This document shows, piece after piece, positions 1 through 7,680 of a stretch of 64,000 bases of DNA (position 1 is the stretch's first letter; every line of letters begins with the position of its first letter). The notes beneath the pieces are model-generated. The model made no database searches, was not told the origin of the DNA, and saw only the letters and a list, made by a program, of their open reading frames with translations. Source of the stretch: Nitrospirota bacterium (GTDB taxonomy: Bacteria; Nitrospirota; Leptospirillia; Leptospirillales; Leptospirillaceae); NCBI GenBank assembly GCA_021801345.1, contig JAJYYA010000041.1, positions 1-64,000 of the forward strand, written 5' to 3'. The position numbers and the translations under genes were made by a program.

Positions 1-1
1 C

Positions 2-3000
2 ATCGGGGGAACCACCCCGTCCTCCATCAACGGGTCGGTCACCAGCAACGGGATCCTGTACTTCATGAACCCCAACGGTCTGATCTTCGGATCGGGGAGC
101 ACGGTTTCGGCCTCCGGGGTCATGGCCTTTGGGTCGGCTACCCCCTGGGGAACGCCGACGGGGGCAGTCACGAACGCCGGGGTTCTGACCGCGACCAACA
201 ACGGAACGGTGGCCTTGGTCGGAAGCCAGGTCGCCAACTCCGGGACGATCACCGCCCCGGGAGGGGAGGTGCTCCTGGCGGCGGGGTCGACGGTCACCCC
301 CCTCACCACCACGGGAGTCTCCTCCCTGTCGGTGGCGACGACGGGAGGGGGATTGGTAGACGACTCTGGGATCGTCTCGGCCGAGACGGTAGGCGGCAAG
401 ACCGGAACCATCCTGCTCCAGAGCGGCATGGGCTCCGGGACGACGACGCTTGAGTCGACCGCGGTGCTCGATGCCTCGGCTCCCAATGGGGGCAATGGGG
501 GAGTTGTCCTGATTAACGGCAGCGGCGTGGTCATGAACAACGCGACGCCGGTCAATGTCTCGGCCCCTTACGGGACAGCCGGAACGGTCAAAATCGATCC
601 GAACTATCTCCTTTCCGGGTCGACGCTCGAGATCTGCAACGCGACCGGACTCGAGTATCTCGACACCAACCAGACCTCCTATCTTGCCGACACGATCAAT
701 CTCGAAGGAAACATGAATCTTGCCTCCGGATCGACACCTTATAACTGGGTCCCGCTCGGGACGAGTTCCACCTCCGCCTTCACCGGAACCTTCAACGGGA
801 ACGGGCACACGGTGAGCGGGTACACGATCGGGACCTCGACGAGAAATTGCTCCGCAAATGATGTCGGCTTTATCGGCTATCTGGGAGCCACGGGGGTGGT
901 CAAGTCCCTGGGGGTGGGGGGGACGGTCTATGCCAGTGGCAACTGCGTGGGTGGGGTCGTCGGGTTTAACAATGGCGGCACGGTGGAGTATTCCTACAAT
1001 ACGGGGGCGGTCACAGGAACCCTAAGCACCTCCATCGTGGGTGGGGTTGTTGGGCAAAATACCGGCATAGTGGAAACTTCTTATAACCAAGGTCCGGTGT
1101 CAGGAAATGTCTCCTTTATGGGTGGGGTTGTTGGGCAAAGCACGGGCACTGTGAAGTATTCCTACAATGCGGGGGCGGTCACAGGAACCCTATGCAACTC
1201 CTTCGTGGGTGGGGTCGTTGGGAATAACACCGGCATAGTGGAAACTTCTTACAACCAAGGTCCGGTGTCAAATTCTCACTCCTGTGCGGGTGGGGTTGTT
1301 GGGCAAAACACGGGCACGGTGGAAACTTCTTACAATACTGGGTCAGTGATGAGCAACTTTTTCGCGGGGGGGGTCGTCGGGGAAAATAAGGGCACGGTGG
1401 AATATACCTACAACACGGGAATGATATGTGGTGGGGCAATTGCAGCTTCGGGAGGGATCGTCGGGATTAACTATGGTACAGTCGAGTCTTCCTGGAACCA
1501 GGGAATAATATATGGATTAACTGCAGGTGGGATTGTCGGGATTAACTATCCCTCTGGTACTGTAAAAAACAATTATTATGAATGTGACTTGACCTCCTCC
1601 GCGATCGGAAGTAATTATGGCACCTACACGAACAATGGCCCGATTGCTAGTCCCGGATTGTGGTGCGCCCCTTCATGCTTTCCAAACCTTGGCCCATTCA
1701 ACTCCTGGGGGGCCGGAGCGTTTACGGCTTCAGCCACAACCGCCCCCTGGTTCGTGGGGAGGGTGTCCGGAGCAGAATTCCCTTCTCCCATACTGGTGGC
1801 GGATCTGTCGACTGCGACCGTGACGGGAAGCGGGACCTCCGTCTATAACGGATCGACCGTCACTGCGGCGTATACTGCGACCTATACCATGGGAGGGACG
1901 TCTCTCTCGCCCAACGTCACGGTGACAACCTCGGTCGGACCCAATACGGGGACGTATCCGAACACTCCTGTCTTCACCATTTCCTCCGCACCGACGACAC
2001 AGACGGGCGTGGACTCCGTGACCGTCGTGTCGGGCACATGGACGATCACCCAGGCGCCACTGACGGCCGCGACGACCGGATCTAAAACCTACGACGGGAC
2101 GACTTCCCTCTCCCTAAGTGGGACAAACACGACCTTCACCGGGGTAGGGGGGCAGACCGCTACGCTTAATGCCGGATTAACCGGAACCCTGAACGCTGCA
2201 AATGTGGGAACAAGCCTCGGCGGAACTTTGACGGTGACAGGATCCGATCTGACGGGAGCCGGAGGGTTCAACGCCTTGAACTATACCCTCCCCACGACCT
2301 TCACGGGAGGGACCATCACCCCGGCAATGCTGACGGCGACGGCCAATGCCGCCTCCATGACCTACGGGGGAACGGTTCCGACGCTCTCGGGAACGGTGAC
2401 GGGATTCGTGAACGGGCAGACCCTGTCAGGGGATAGCGGGTCGGCGAGCTGGTCGACCTCCGCAACATCTACGAGCAATGCCGGACAGTATGCGATCGCA
2501 GGGAACGTGACCCTTGGCTCCCCCTACTCGGGGGACTACACGATCACGTACGCCTCCGGGAACAGTACGGCGCTCACGATCAACAAAGCGATCCTGACGG
2601 CGGCGGCGAACCCCGCCTCGATGACCTACGGGGGAACGGTGCCGAGCGTATCGGGAACGGTCACGGGGTTCGTGAACGGGCAGACCCTGTCCACCGACGG
2701 CGGGTCGGCCGGCTGGTCGACCTCTGCGACATCTACGAGCAACGCCGGACAGTACGCGATCGCGGGGAACGTGACCCTTGGTTCCCCCTACTCGGGGGAC
2801 TACACGATCACAAATGTCTCCGGAAACAGTACAGCGCTCACGATCGGCAGGGCGGATCTGACGGCGACGGCCACTCCCGCCTCGATGACCTACGGGGGCA
2901 CGGTGCCGACCTTGTCGGGGAGTGTGACGGGCTTTGTGAACGGGCAGACCCTGGCCTCGGACGGCGGGCTCTGGAGCACGACGGCGACCTCCTCGAGCAG

Positions 3001-3424
3001 CGGCGGGAGCTATGGAATCGACCTCTCTCTCGCCAGCCCCTACTCGGGGGACTACACGATCATAAACGCCTTCGGGAATGCGACGGCCTTCACGATCGCG
3101 GGAGGGATCACAGGCAAGCAGATCGTCCCCGTCGTCCAGACGGTGGGCAGCGTCCAGAGCTTTCCCTCCTTTCCTGAAACATCCGGAACGACCGGGAACA
3201 CCGGGAGTGCCGGGAGCGTCTCCGACTCGTCCTCCTCGTCGACCAACGCATCCGGAGCGACCGGGAGCACCTCGACCCCCTCCGGCTCCTCTTCGTCGAC
3301 CAACACATCCGGCTCCACCACCTCCACGACTCTCTCCGAGTCCGGATCGAGCTCCCTGACGATCATGGAACCGACCGAGACGACGGACGGGATCCTTCTC
3401 TCCGTCGAAGAGCTGAAAAAGTGA
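2..3424 (+). CDS. FHA-type large exoprotein (TpsA-like adhesin), 5' truncated by window edge
   Basis: The reading frame is open from base 2, so the gene starts left of the window. The first residues match the two-partner-secretion N-terminal domain of filamentous haemagglutinin-like proteins: a short beta-helix pattern with the NPNG signature and then LIFGSGS. Eight GLUG-type repeats (GGVVGxNxGxVExSYNxG) follow at about 945-1590. A YDG domain (SKTYDGT) lies near 2060-2330, and three MBG-type repeats (ASMTYGGTVP...GFVNGQTL) at about 2329-3100. The C-terminus is a Ser/Thr/Gly-rich tail with no beta-barrel translocator, so secretion would need a separate TpsB partner, which is not in view. The family role is surface adhesion or biofilm matrix; the ligand is unknown. 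Confidence 0.85.
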   Translation: MGGTTPSSINGSVTSNGILYFMNPNGLIFGSGSTVSASGVMAFGSATPWGTPTGAVTNAGVLTATNNGTVALVGSQVANSGTITAPGGEVLLAAGSTVTPLTTTGVSSLSVATTGGGLVDDSGIVSAETVGGKTGTILLQSGMGSGTTTLESTAVLDASAPNGGNGGVVLINGSGVVMNNATPVNVSAPYGTAGTVKIDPNYLLSGSTLEICNATGLEYLDTNQTSYLADTINLEGNMNLASGSTPYNWVPLGTSSTSAFTGTFNGNGHTVSGYTIGTSTRNCSANDVGFIGYLGATGVVKSLGVGGTVYASGNCVGGVVGFNNGGTVEYSYNTGAVTGTLSTSIVGGVVGQNTGIVETSYNQGPVSGNVSFMGGVVGQSTGTVKYSYNAGAVTGTLCNSFVGGVVGNNTGIVETSYNQGPVSNSHSCAGGVVGQNTGTVETSYNTGSVMSNFFAGGVVGENKGTVEYTYNTGMICGGAIAASGGIVGINYGTVESSWNQGIIYGLTAGGIVGINYPSGTVKNNYYECDLTSSAIGSNYGTYTNNGPIASPGLWCAPSCFPNLGPFNSWGAGAFTASATTAPWFVGRVSGAEFPSPILVADLSTATVTGSGTSVYNGSTVTAAYTATYTMGGTSLSPNVTVTTSVGPNTGTYPNTPVFTISSAPTTQTGVDSVTVVSGTWTITQAPLTAATTGSKTYDGTTSLSLSGTNTTFTGVGGQTATLNAGLTGTLNAANVGTSLGGTLTVTGSDLTGAGGFNALNYTLPTTFTGGTITPAMLTATANAASMTYGGTVPTLSGTVTGFVNGQTLSGDSGSASWSTSATSTSNAGQYAIAGNVTLGSPYSGDYTITYASGNSTALTINKAILTAAANPASMTYGGTVPSVSGTVTGFVNGQTLSTDGGSAGWSTSATSTSNAGQYAIAGNVTLGSPYSGDYTITNVSGNSTALTIGRADLTATATPASMTYGGTVPTLSGSVTGFVNGQTLASDGGLWSTTATSSSSGGSYGIDLSLASPYSGDYTIINAFGNATAFTIAGGITGKQIVPVVQTVGSVQSFPSFPETSGTTGNTGSAGSVSDSSSSSTNASGATGSTSTPSGSSSSTNTSGSTTSTTLSESGSSSLTIMEPTETTDGILLSVEELKK
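945..1590 (+). repeat. GLUG-type tandem repeats inside the exoprotein gene
   Basis: Eight consecutive units of roughly 26-30 codons carry the pattern GG(V/I)VG-x-N-x-G-x-V-(E/K)-x-(S/Y)-(Y/W)-N-x-G. Several units are near identical at DNA level, for example the two copies encoding VETSYNQGPVS at about 1066 and 1240. Such repeats form beta-helix turns and are prone to recombination. Confidence 0.8.
2329..3100 (+). repeat. MBG-domain tandem repeats inside the exoprotein gene
   Basis: There are three consecutive modules of about 85 codons, starting near 2329, 2593 and 2857. Each has LTA-x-A-x-ASMTYGGTVP, GFVNGQTL, (S/T)SNAGQYAI or an equivalent, and SPYSGDYTI. The first two are almost identical in DNA, which indicates recent duplication. 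The third is shorter and more diverged. Confidence 0.8.
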
Positions 3425-3483
3425 GCGTGGGGGGGGGTGCGATCGATCCGGGGGAGAGAGGCTGAGACAGAAAAAAGCGACGA

Positions 3484-3988
3484 GACGCGACCCTGACCCT
3501 CTCGGGGACGGGGACCATCGGCAAGGCCACGCTGACTGAGAGTGCCAACACCGCCTCCATGCCCTTCGGGGGAATGGTTCCGACCCTGTCGAAAGCGGTC
3601 TGTCGACGGTCAGATCAAGGCCTCCGATGGCGGAACGGCGAGGTAGACCACCTCCGCAACATCTTTAAGCAGCGCCGGAGAGTACGGCATCGCGGGGAAC
3701 GTGGCTCTCGGATCGGGGGGGGGCGACGCGATCGTCCAGGCTTCCGAAAATGCGTCGGATTTGACGATCATGCCCACCCACACCATACCCCTCGGCTCTC
3801 TTTTCGGGCAGACAGTTTCCATTCCGTTCTCCGGCACCCAGAGCCCCCCAGGAATCTCGCTTTCTGAGTTCCTCTCCTCCGACGTCCTCTTCGGAAACAA
3901 AGGCGAAAGTGCGGTACTCTCCACCCCCCACAATCTCCCTTTCGGTTTCGGGGGGAGCGCTTATCGAGGTGGAGACGCGAAGCCGTAA
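3484..3988 (+). pseudogene. decayed C-terminal remnant of a second MBG exoprotein
   Basis: Translation in pieces recovers an MBG module: KATLTESANTASMPFGGMVPTLS near 3520-3590 in one frame, then a DGGTAR, an in-frame stop, TTSATSLSSAGEYGIAGNVALGS near 3630-3715, and GDAIVQASENASDLTI. These align by eye with the modules of the upstream intact gene. Frame breaks and the stop show it is no longer a functional gene. The last part (3701-3988) is still open and ends in a unique tail, which may be the old C-terminus. It probably derives from a duplicated or rearranged copy of the neighbouring exoprotein gene. Confidence 0.6.
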
Positions 3989-4327
3989 GAGCCCGTTCTT
4001 AGCGAGGACAATCCACCTGTCTCTTGCCTGACTCCAAATGCGGCATTCTTTGGGAGATCCTGCAAACACTCCGGTCTCCCGAAAATGCGATTATGAAAGC
4101 CTCCCCCCCGACACTCCATCCCTTTCCGTCAGGAGCCCTCCGCTCTCGTTTTGTCGGGATGTCCGGTCTCCTTCCTTGAGCCGTCACGATCCGTCTCTCT
4201 TTCTCTCCCGTGCGATGAATGAATGCCTCCGTTTTTTGAACGAATGTCTTTGTCGCACCCCTGAGTAAAGCGATCCGCAACAGAGTTCGCGTAGCTCGAC
4301 TTTCTCGATCCCGGTAATTTTTGTTCT
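3989..4327. other. intergenic region without a recognised gene
   Basis: Short overlapping frames exist on both strands, but none has a convincing ribosome site or a recognisable product. No antitoxin-like gene is visible upstream of the AbiEii-type gene. Confidence 0.5.
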
Positions 4328-4356
4328 TTGCCTTCGTCCCGTGCCTTTGGTATGCT
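4328..4356 (+). promoter_or_regulatory. candidate sigma-70 promoter for the AbiEii-like gene
   Basis: TTGCCT (4328-4333), a 17-base spacer and TATGCT (4351-4356) preceded by TGG, i.e. an extended -10 form. It lies 43 bases before the chosen start codon. Both hexamers have four of six consensus bases. Confidence 0.4.
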
Positions 4357-4398
4357 TTGGTTTGTCAAGGAGTTATGCGAATCGACTGGAGGTTTTTC

Positions 4399-5409
4399 GT
4401 GATCGACCCACAAGAGCTTAGCCCGATAGAGCAAACAGTAAAGTCTCTTGTGCTAAAAAGCGACGAAGGTATACGGGCGCACTACGAGAAGCACGTGTAC
4501 CCGTTGCAGGATCTTGTGCTGTCAAAAACTCCCAAGCTTCCAGGACTTGTTTTGTCCGGCGGAACAGCCCTCTCCCGATTTATTTACAGGCACAGGTATT
4601 CGGACGATCTGGATTTTTATTTCTATGGGCAGGATGCTCCCGAAAGCATGTCGTCGTTTCATGCGAATCTGGAACAATTCAGGAACAAGCTTTCCGCCGC
4701 CGGGCTTAGCGTCAAGGTGGCCGAAAACAGCGAATACTTCAAGCAGTGGTTCGTCTCGCAGTCCGAAGACGAAAACTCCTTAAAAGTCGAGTTTGTCTAC
4801 GAGTTGAGGAAATCGTTGGGCCAATCTGTCGACATGGGGGATTTCGCAAGAGACTCCTTGGAAAACCTCGCTGTAAACAAAGTCGGGACAACCCTCGGAC
4901 GCAGTTTGGTCAGAGACACGATCGACCTCATGGTTATGAGCAAAGATATTTCCTTTGGGACGGCCATGGACTATTCTGCAAAAATCCATGGCGCCTTCGA
5001 TAAGGAGGACTTGTATCTTATTGCCAAAAACGTAATCTCTCCACGAGATATCAAAGTGTACATGACGGAAGAACCGGATATTGCCGGAATCTTGAATTTT
5101 ATGACGCACGTTACGACGGAAGCCCACAAGAGGATCGAGAGGGAGGGGGAGGTTCTCAAAAAAAAACTTCCGGGTGTTCTGTCCGATCTTTTTTGGGACG
5201 ACTCTTCTCCGGGCCGGGCTCGCACGAAAATCGAGAGCGTTGATCTCGTTACGCCCGAGCAAGCTTCCCGAATCCTCGAATACGGGAGTTCGGTCTTGTT
5301 TGCCGCACTGGGGCCAAAAACTCTTCGGCACATGCAGTCCGTCGTTCCCTGGTCTTTAAGGCTGTCAAGCCAAAGGCGTCTGGTTATTCGCGCTTTGTCC
5401 GAGAGCTAA
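4399..5409 (+). CDS. AbiEii/AbiGii-family nucleotidyltransferase (toxin-like)
   Basis: The product has about 336 residues. The nucleotidyltransferase signature GGTALSRFIYRHRYSDDLDF matches the GGTAL...S-x-D-x-D core of AbiEii toxins (DUF1814), which transfer nucleotides, in known members to tRNA or other targets. The GTG at 4399 is preferred because TGGAGG at 4387-4392 lies six bases upstream; an ATG at 4375 with AAGGAG only two bases away is the alternative. An AbiEi-type antitoxin would normally be co-encoded just upstream, but none is seen on either side. The gene may be a solitary toxin-like enzyme, an island relic, or may use an unlinked antitoxin. Its codon use looks less GC-rich than the metabolic and flagellar genes, in keeping with transfer. 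Confidence 0.75.
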   Translation: MIDPQELSPIEQTVKSLVLKSDEGIRAHYEKHVYPLQDLVLSKTPKLPGLVLSGGTALSRFIYRHRYSDDLDFYFYGQDAPESMSSFHANLEQFRNKLSAAGLSVKVAENSEYFKQWFVSQSEDENSLKVEFVYELRKSLGQSVDMGDFARDSLENLAVNKVGTTLGRSLVRDTIDLMVMSKDISFGTAMDYSAKIHGAFDKEDLYLIAKNVISPRDIKVYMTEEPDIAGILNFMTHVTTEAHKRIEREGEVLKKKLPGVLSDLFWDDSSPGRARTKIESVDLVTPEQASRILEYGSSVLFAALGPKTLRHMQSVVPWSLRLSSQRRLVIRALSES

Positions 5410-5712
5410 GTGCCCGTCAGGCTATTGAGTTAAGTTTATGGTGCGACTGGAAGGGCTGAACATCGGCACTTCTCCATGATAAGGGTCTGTTCGACACTGA
5501 GTTGGCCAAAGGCAGATTTCAATACTGCCTATTTGCCGCAAATCGAAAAACGTAAATGGTGAGTTTATTGCAAACGGTCCTTCGCCGTTCTGGTAGCAGG
5601 CGGAGACAGTCGCTTGTGGCGTCGAAGCCAGTACTCCAGCCTCAACAAGGTTCTCACGGTGTCCTATTTCGACAGCTTGGGTGTGCCCCGGCTCTCATGA
5701 CCTCAACTTTTC
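5410..5712. other. non-coding stretch before the intron relic
   Basis: No complete gene is seen. One short frame (about 5568-5700) ends in FDSLGVPRLS followed by TGA just 13 bases before intron domain V. That is where an intron-encoded protein would end, but the fragment of about 40 codons is not recognisable as reverse transcriptase. Confidence 0.35.
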
Positions 5713-5780
5713 GAACCGCCCGGTGCGGACCCGCATGCCGGGTGGTGTGGCAGGGGAGGGGGCAACCCCCCCATCCCGAT
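5713..5780 (+). mobile_element. group II intron 3' end remnant (domains V and VI)
   Basis: Bases 5713-5746 form a 34-nt domain V. ACCGCCCGG pairs with CCGGGTGGT, including a G.U wobble inside a CGC catalytic triad; there is a two-base TG bulge on the 3' side, and an upper stem TGCG/CGCA closes a GACC loop. A G-rich/C-rich hairpin at 5751-5777 fits domain VI, and the AT of CCGAT at 5779-5780 fits an intron 3' end. Domains I-III and a reverse transcriptase gene are absent, so this is a truncated relic. Confidence 0.65.
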
Positions 5781-5811
5781 TCCGATTCCGATCGGATCTT
5801 TGCAGGACTGA

Positions 5812-5910
5812 GGTCGGACAAGGGTCCGACCAGGGGCAATAAGGCCTGCGCGTTCTTTTGTCAAGGCGATGCCGGAAGCCGCTTCCGGATTCTGCACTTT
5901 CCGGCATGCG
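5812..5910 (+). other. strongly structured non-coding segment
   Basis: GGTCGGAC-AAGG-GTCCGACC (5812-5831) is a perfect 8-bp hairpin. CCGGAAG-CCG-CTTCCGG (5872-5888) is a perfect 7-bp hairpin. ATGCCGG (5869-5875) can alternatively pair with CCGGCAT (5901-5907). The segment lies between the intron relic and the IscB left end and is not explained by either. It could be a 5' extension of the omegaRNA transcript, another small RNA, or an eroded element end. Confidence 0.4.
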
Positions 5911-5994
5911 GGCCCGGAAACGATGTCGCGGCAACTTCAATGCGCTTGACCGGTTCGGAAAGGCGCGAGGCCCGAGAACGGGCGAAGGGCGAAC

Positions 5995-6300
5995 AATCGT
6001 CAACTACCCCGCCGTGAACGGCGGAGCTTGAAAGGAGGTTCTTTTAAGCTCGGTTGACCAGGGTTTGCGGCGCAAGCCGCTCCGTTACGAACAGGTCGCA
6101 AAGACCCACCGGCGGATGCTTCCTCAGTCCGCCGCGTCTTTCAGGTCCGGATCATGCTGGCGAAAGGCAAAGCGCCGAAGGTTCGGATCGCCGTCCAAAA
6201 GGACGGGAGCCGGTTCGTGACATTCCCGAGGGGAGACGCCTCGCAAGAGGCGCGTTACCGCCGCAGGGCGAGTGCAATGTAAGTTGTTTTCGGAGGTTCC
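5995..6300 (+). ncRNA. probable omegaRNA (IscB guide RNA scaffold)
   Basis: IscB nucleases use an omegaRNA encoded directly upstream of their gene, with the guide at its 5' end just outside the element. The non-coding stretch before iscB here fits that. It begins with the left-end hairpin CCGCCG-TGAA-CGGCGG (6009-6024) followed by GAGCTTGAAAGG. It then carries further hairpins, including GCGGC-GCAA-GCCGC near 6067-6080 and CGCCTC-GCAA-GAGGCG near 6238-6253, and runs up to the iscB ribosome site. The guide would be about 16 bases upstream of roughly 5998. Exact ends cannot be fixed from sequence alone. Confidence 0.55.
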
Positions 6301-7676
6301 ATGCAGGCATTTGTGCTCGACAAACACAAGAATCCCTTGATGCCCTGCCACCCGGCACGGGCAAGGGCGTTGCTTAAAAGGGGTCAGGCGGTGGTCCACA
6401 AGATCGCCCCCTTCACCATTCGGTTAAAAGATCGAGTTGGGGGAGAAGTTCAGCCCGTTCGGATCAAGCTCGATCCAGGAAGCAAGACAACCGGTATCGC
6501 CCTGGTCAGAGAAGAGGAAATTGTTTCTCTCGAAACAGGGGAGATCGAAAATACGGCCCATGTCCTGTTTTTGGCTGAACTCAACCACAGGTGTGGCAAG
6601 ATCCGGGACCGGCTCACGGACCGGAGGGTCTTCAGGAGACGGCGACGGGGGAATCTCCGATATCGGGAACCCAGGTTTGACAATCGAACCAGACCGGACG
6701 GCTGGTTGGCTCCGTCCCTCCAGCACCGCGTCGATACCACCATGGCTTGGGTGAACCGCTTCCGAAAACTCTCTCCGGTCACTGGCATTAGTCAGGAACT
6801 GGTGCGATTCGATCTTCAGAAGATCGAAAATCCGGAAATAGCCGGAGTCGAGTATCAGCATGGGACGCTGGCCGGATACGAAATCCGGGGGTATCTATTG
6901 GAGAAGTGGTCCCGGACCTGTGCCTACTGCGGGCAGACGGACGTACCGCTGGAGATTGACCACATCCATCCACGTTCAAAGGGCGGGTCGGGCCGGGTCT
7001 CGAACCTGACGCTCGCCTGTCACGTAGGCAACCAGAAGAAAGGGAGCAGGGACATTTCCGAGTTTCTGGCCACGAAACCAGAGGCATTGAAGCGGATTCT
7101 GTCCCAAACAAAAAAACCTCTTCGGGATGCGTCCGCAGTCAACTCTACCCGGTGGGCCTTGTTCGAGGCGTTAAAAGGAACGGGGCTTCCCGTAGAGACC
7201 GGATCCGGAGGACAGACCAAATGGAACAGGACCCGGTTTGAACTGCCAAAGACCCATAGCCTCGACGCGGCCTGTGTCGGGCATGTGGACAAGGTTGTAA
7301 AGGGAGACCAGCTCGTCCTGTCGATCAAGGCCACAGGACGAGGCTCATACCAGCGGACCCGACTGGATGCGTTCGGATTTCCGAGAGGCTTCCTGACCCG
7401 TAAAAAGGCCCACTTCGGGTTCGTCACCGGAGACTTGGTGAAGGCGGTCGTCACCACTGGCAAGAAGATCGGATCTTCCCTCGGCAGGGTCGCCGTCCGG
7501 TCCTCCGGGAGATTCAATATCCAGAGAACAGGAACGGTGGTTCAGGGGATTTCACACAAAGCCTGTCGACGTCTGCAACGGGCTGACGGCTATGGGTATA
7601 CAGTCGTCACACCCAACCGAAAGGAGAGCGCATTCCTCCCCGGCGTAAACGCCGAGGTCTCCAGTGCGCGCAGAGG
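6001..7676 (+). mobile_element. IscB-carrying IS200/IS605-like element without tnpA
   Basis: The left end is marked by CAACTACCCC plus the hairpin at 6009-6024. The right end is marked by a similar small palindrome CGGCG-TAAA-CGCCG (7641-7654) embedded in the last codons of iscB. No TnpA transposase gene lies in or near the element, so it would be non-autonomous or immobile. Terminal direct repeats are not expected for this superfamily. The right boundary falls within a few bases of the next gene's start codon. Confidence 0.5.
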
Positions 7677-7680
7677 ATGA
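6301..7680 (+). CDS. iscB: IscB RNA-guided HNH/RuvC nuclease
   Basis: The product has 459 residues. It carries the N-terminal PLMP domain (NPLMPCHPARARALLKRG, 11-28), RuvC-I (IKLDPGSKTTGIAL, Asp58), an Arg-rich bridge helix (103-126), RuvC-II (SQELVRFD, Glu166), an inserted HNH domain (CAYC at 207-210, IDHIHPRSKGG with Asp220/His221, CHVGNQKKG around 240-247) and RuvC-III (KTHSLDAAC, His319/Asp322). All catalytic motifs of the Cas9 ancestor family are present, so it is probably active. The ATG at 6301 follows CGGAGG with ideal spacing. The family cleaves DNA matching the omegaRNA guide next to a short target-adjacent motif. The stop overlaps the ATG of the next gene (ATGA), so both are likely on one transcript. 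Confidence 0.93.
   Translation: MQAFVLDKHKNPLMPCHPARARALLKRGQAVVHKIAPFTIRLKDRVGGEVQPVRIKLDPGSKTTGIALVREEEIVSLETGEIENTAHVLFLAELNHRCGKIRDRLTDRRVFRRRRRGNLRYREPRFDNRTRPDGWLAPSLQHRVDTTMAWVNRFRKLSPVTGISQELVRFDLQKIENPEIAGVEYQHGTLAGYEIRGYLLEKWSRTCAYCGQTDVPLEIDHIHPRSKGGSGRVSNLTLACHVGNQKKGSRDISEFLATKPEALKRILSQTKKPLRDASAVNSTRWALFEALKGTGLPVETGSGGQTKWNRTRFELPKTHSLDAACVGHVDKVVKGDQLVLSIKATGRGSYQRTRLDAFGFPRGFLTRKKAHFGFVTGDLVKAVVTTGKKIGSSLGRVAVRSSGRFNIQRTGTVVQGISHKACRRLQRADGYGYTVVTPNRKESAFLPGVNAEVSSARRG

Noticed and set aside
945-1590. CRISPR-like array
   Set aside because: The regular repeats are codon-phased GLUG protein repeats within an open reading frame, without constant-length spacers.
5556-6017. 153-codon plus-strand frame
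   Set aside because: It runs through intron domain V and into the omegaRNA region, has no ribosome site, and its Arg/Pro-rich translation matches nothing.
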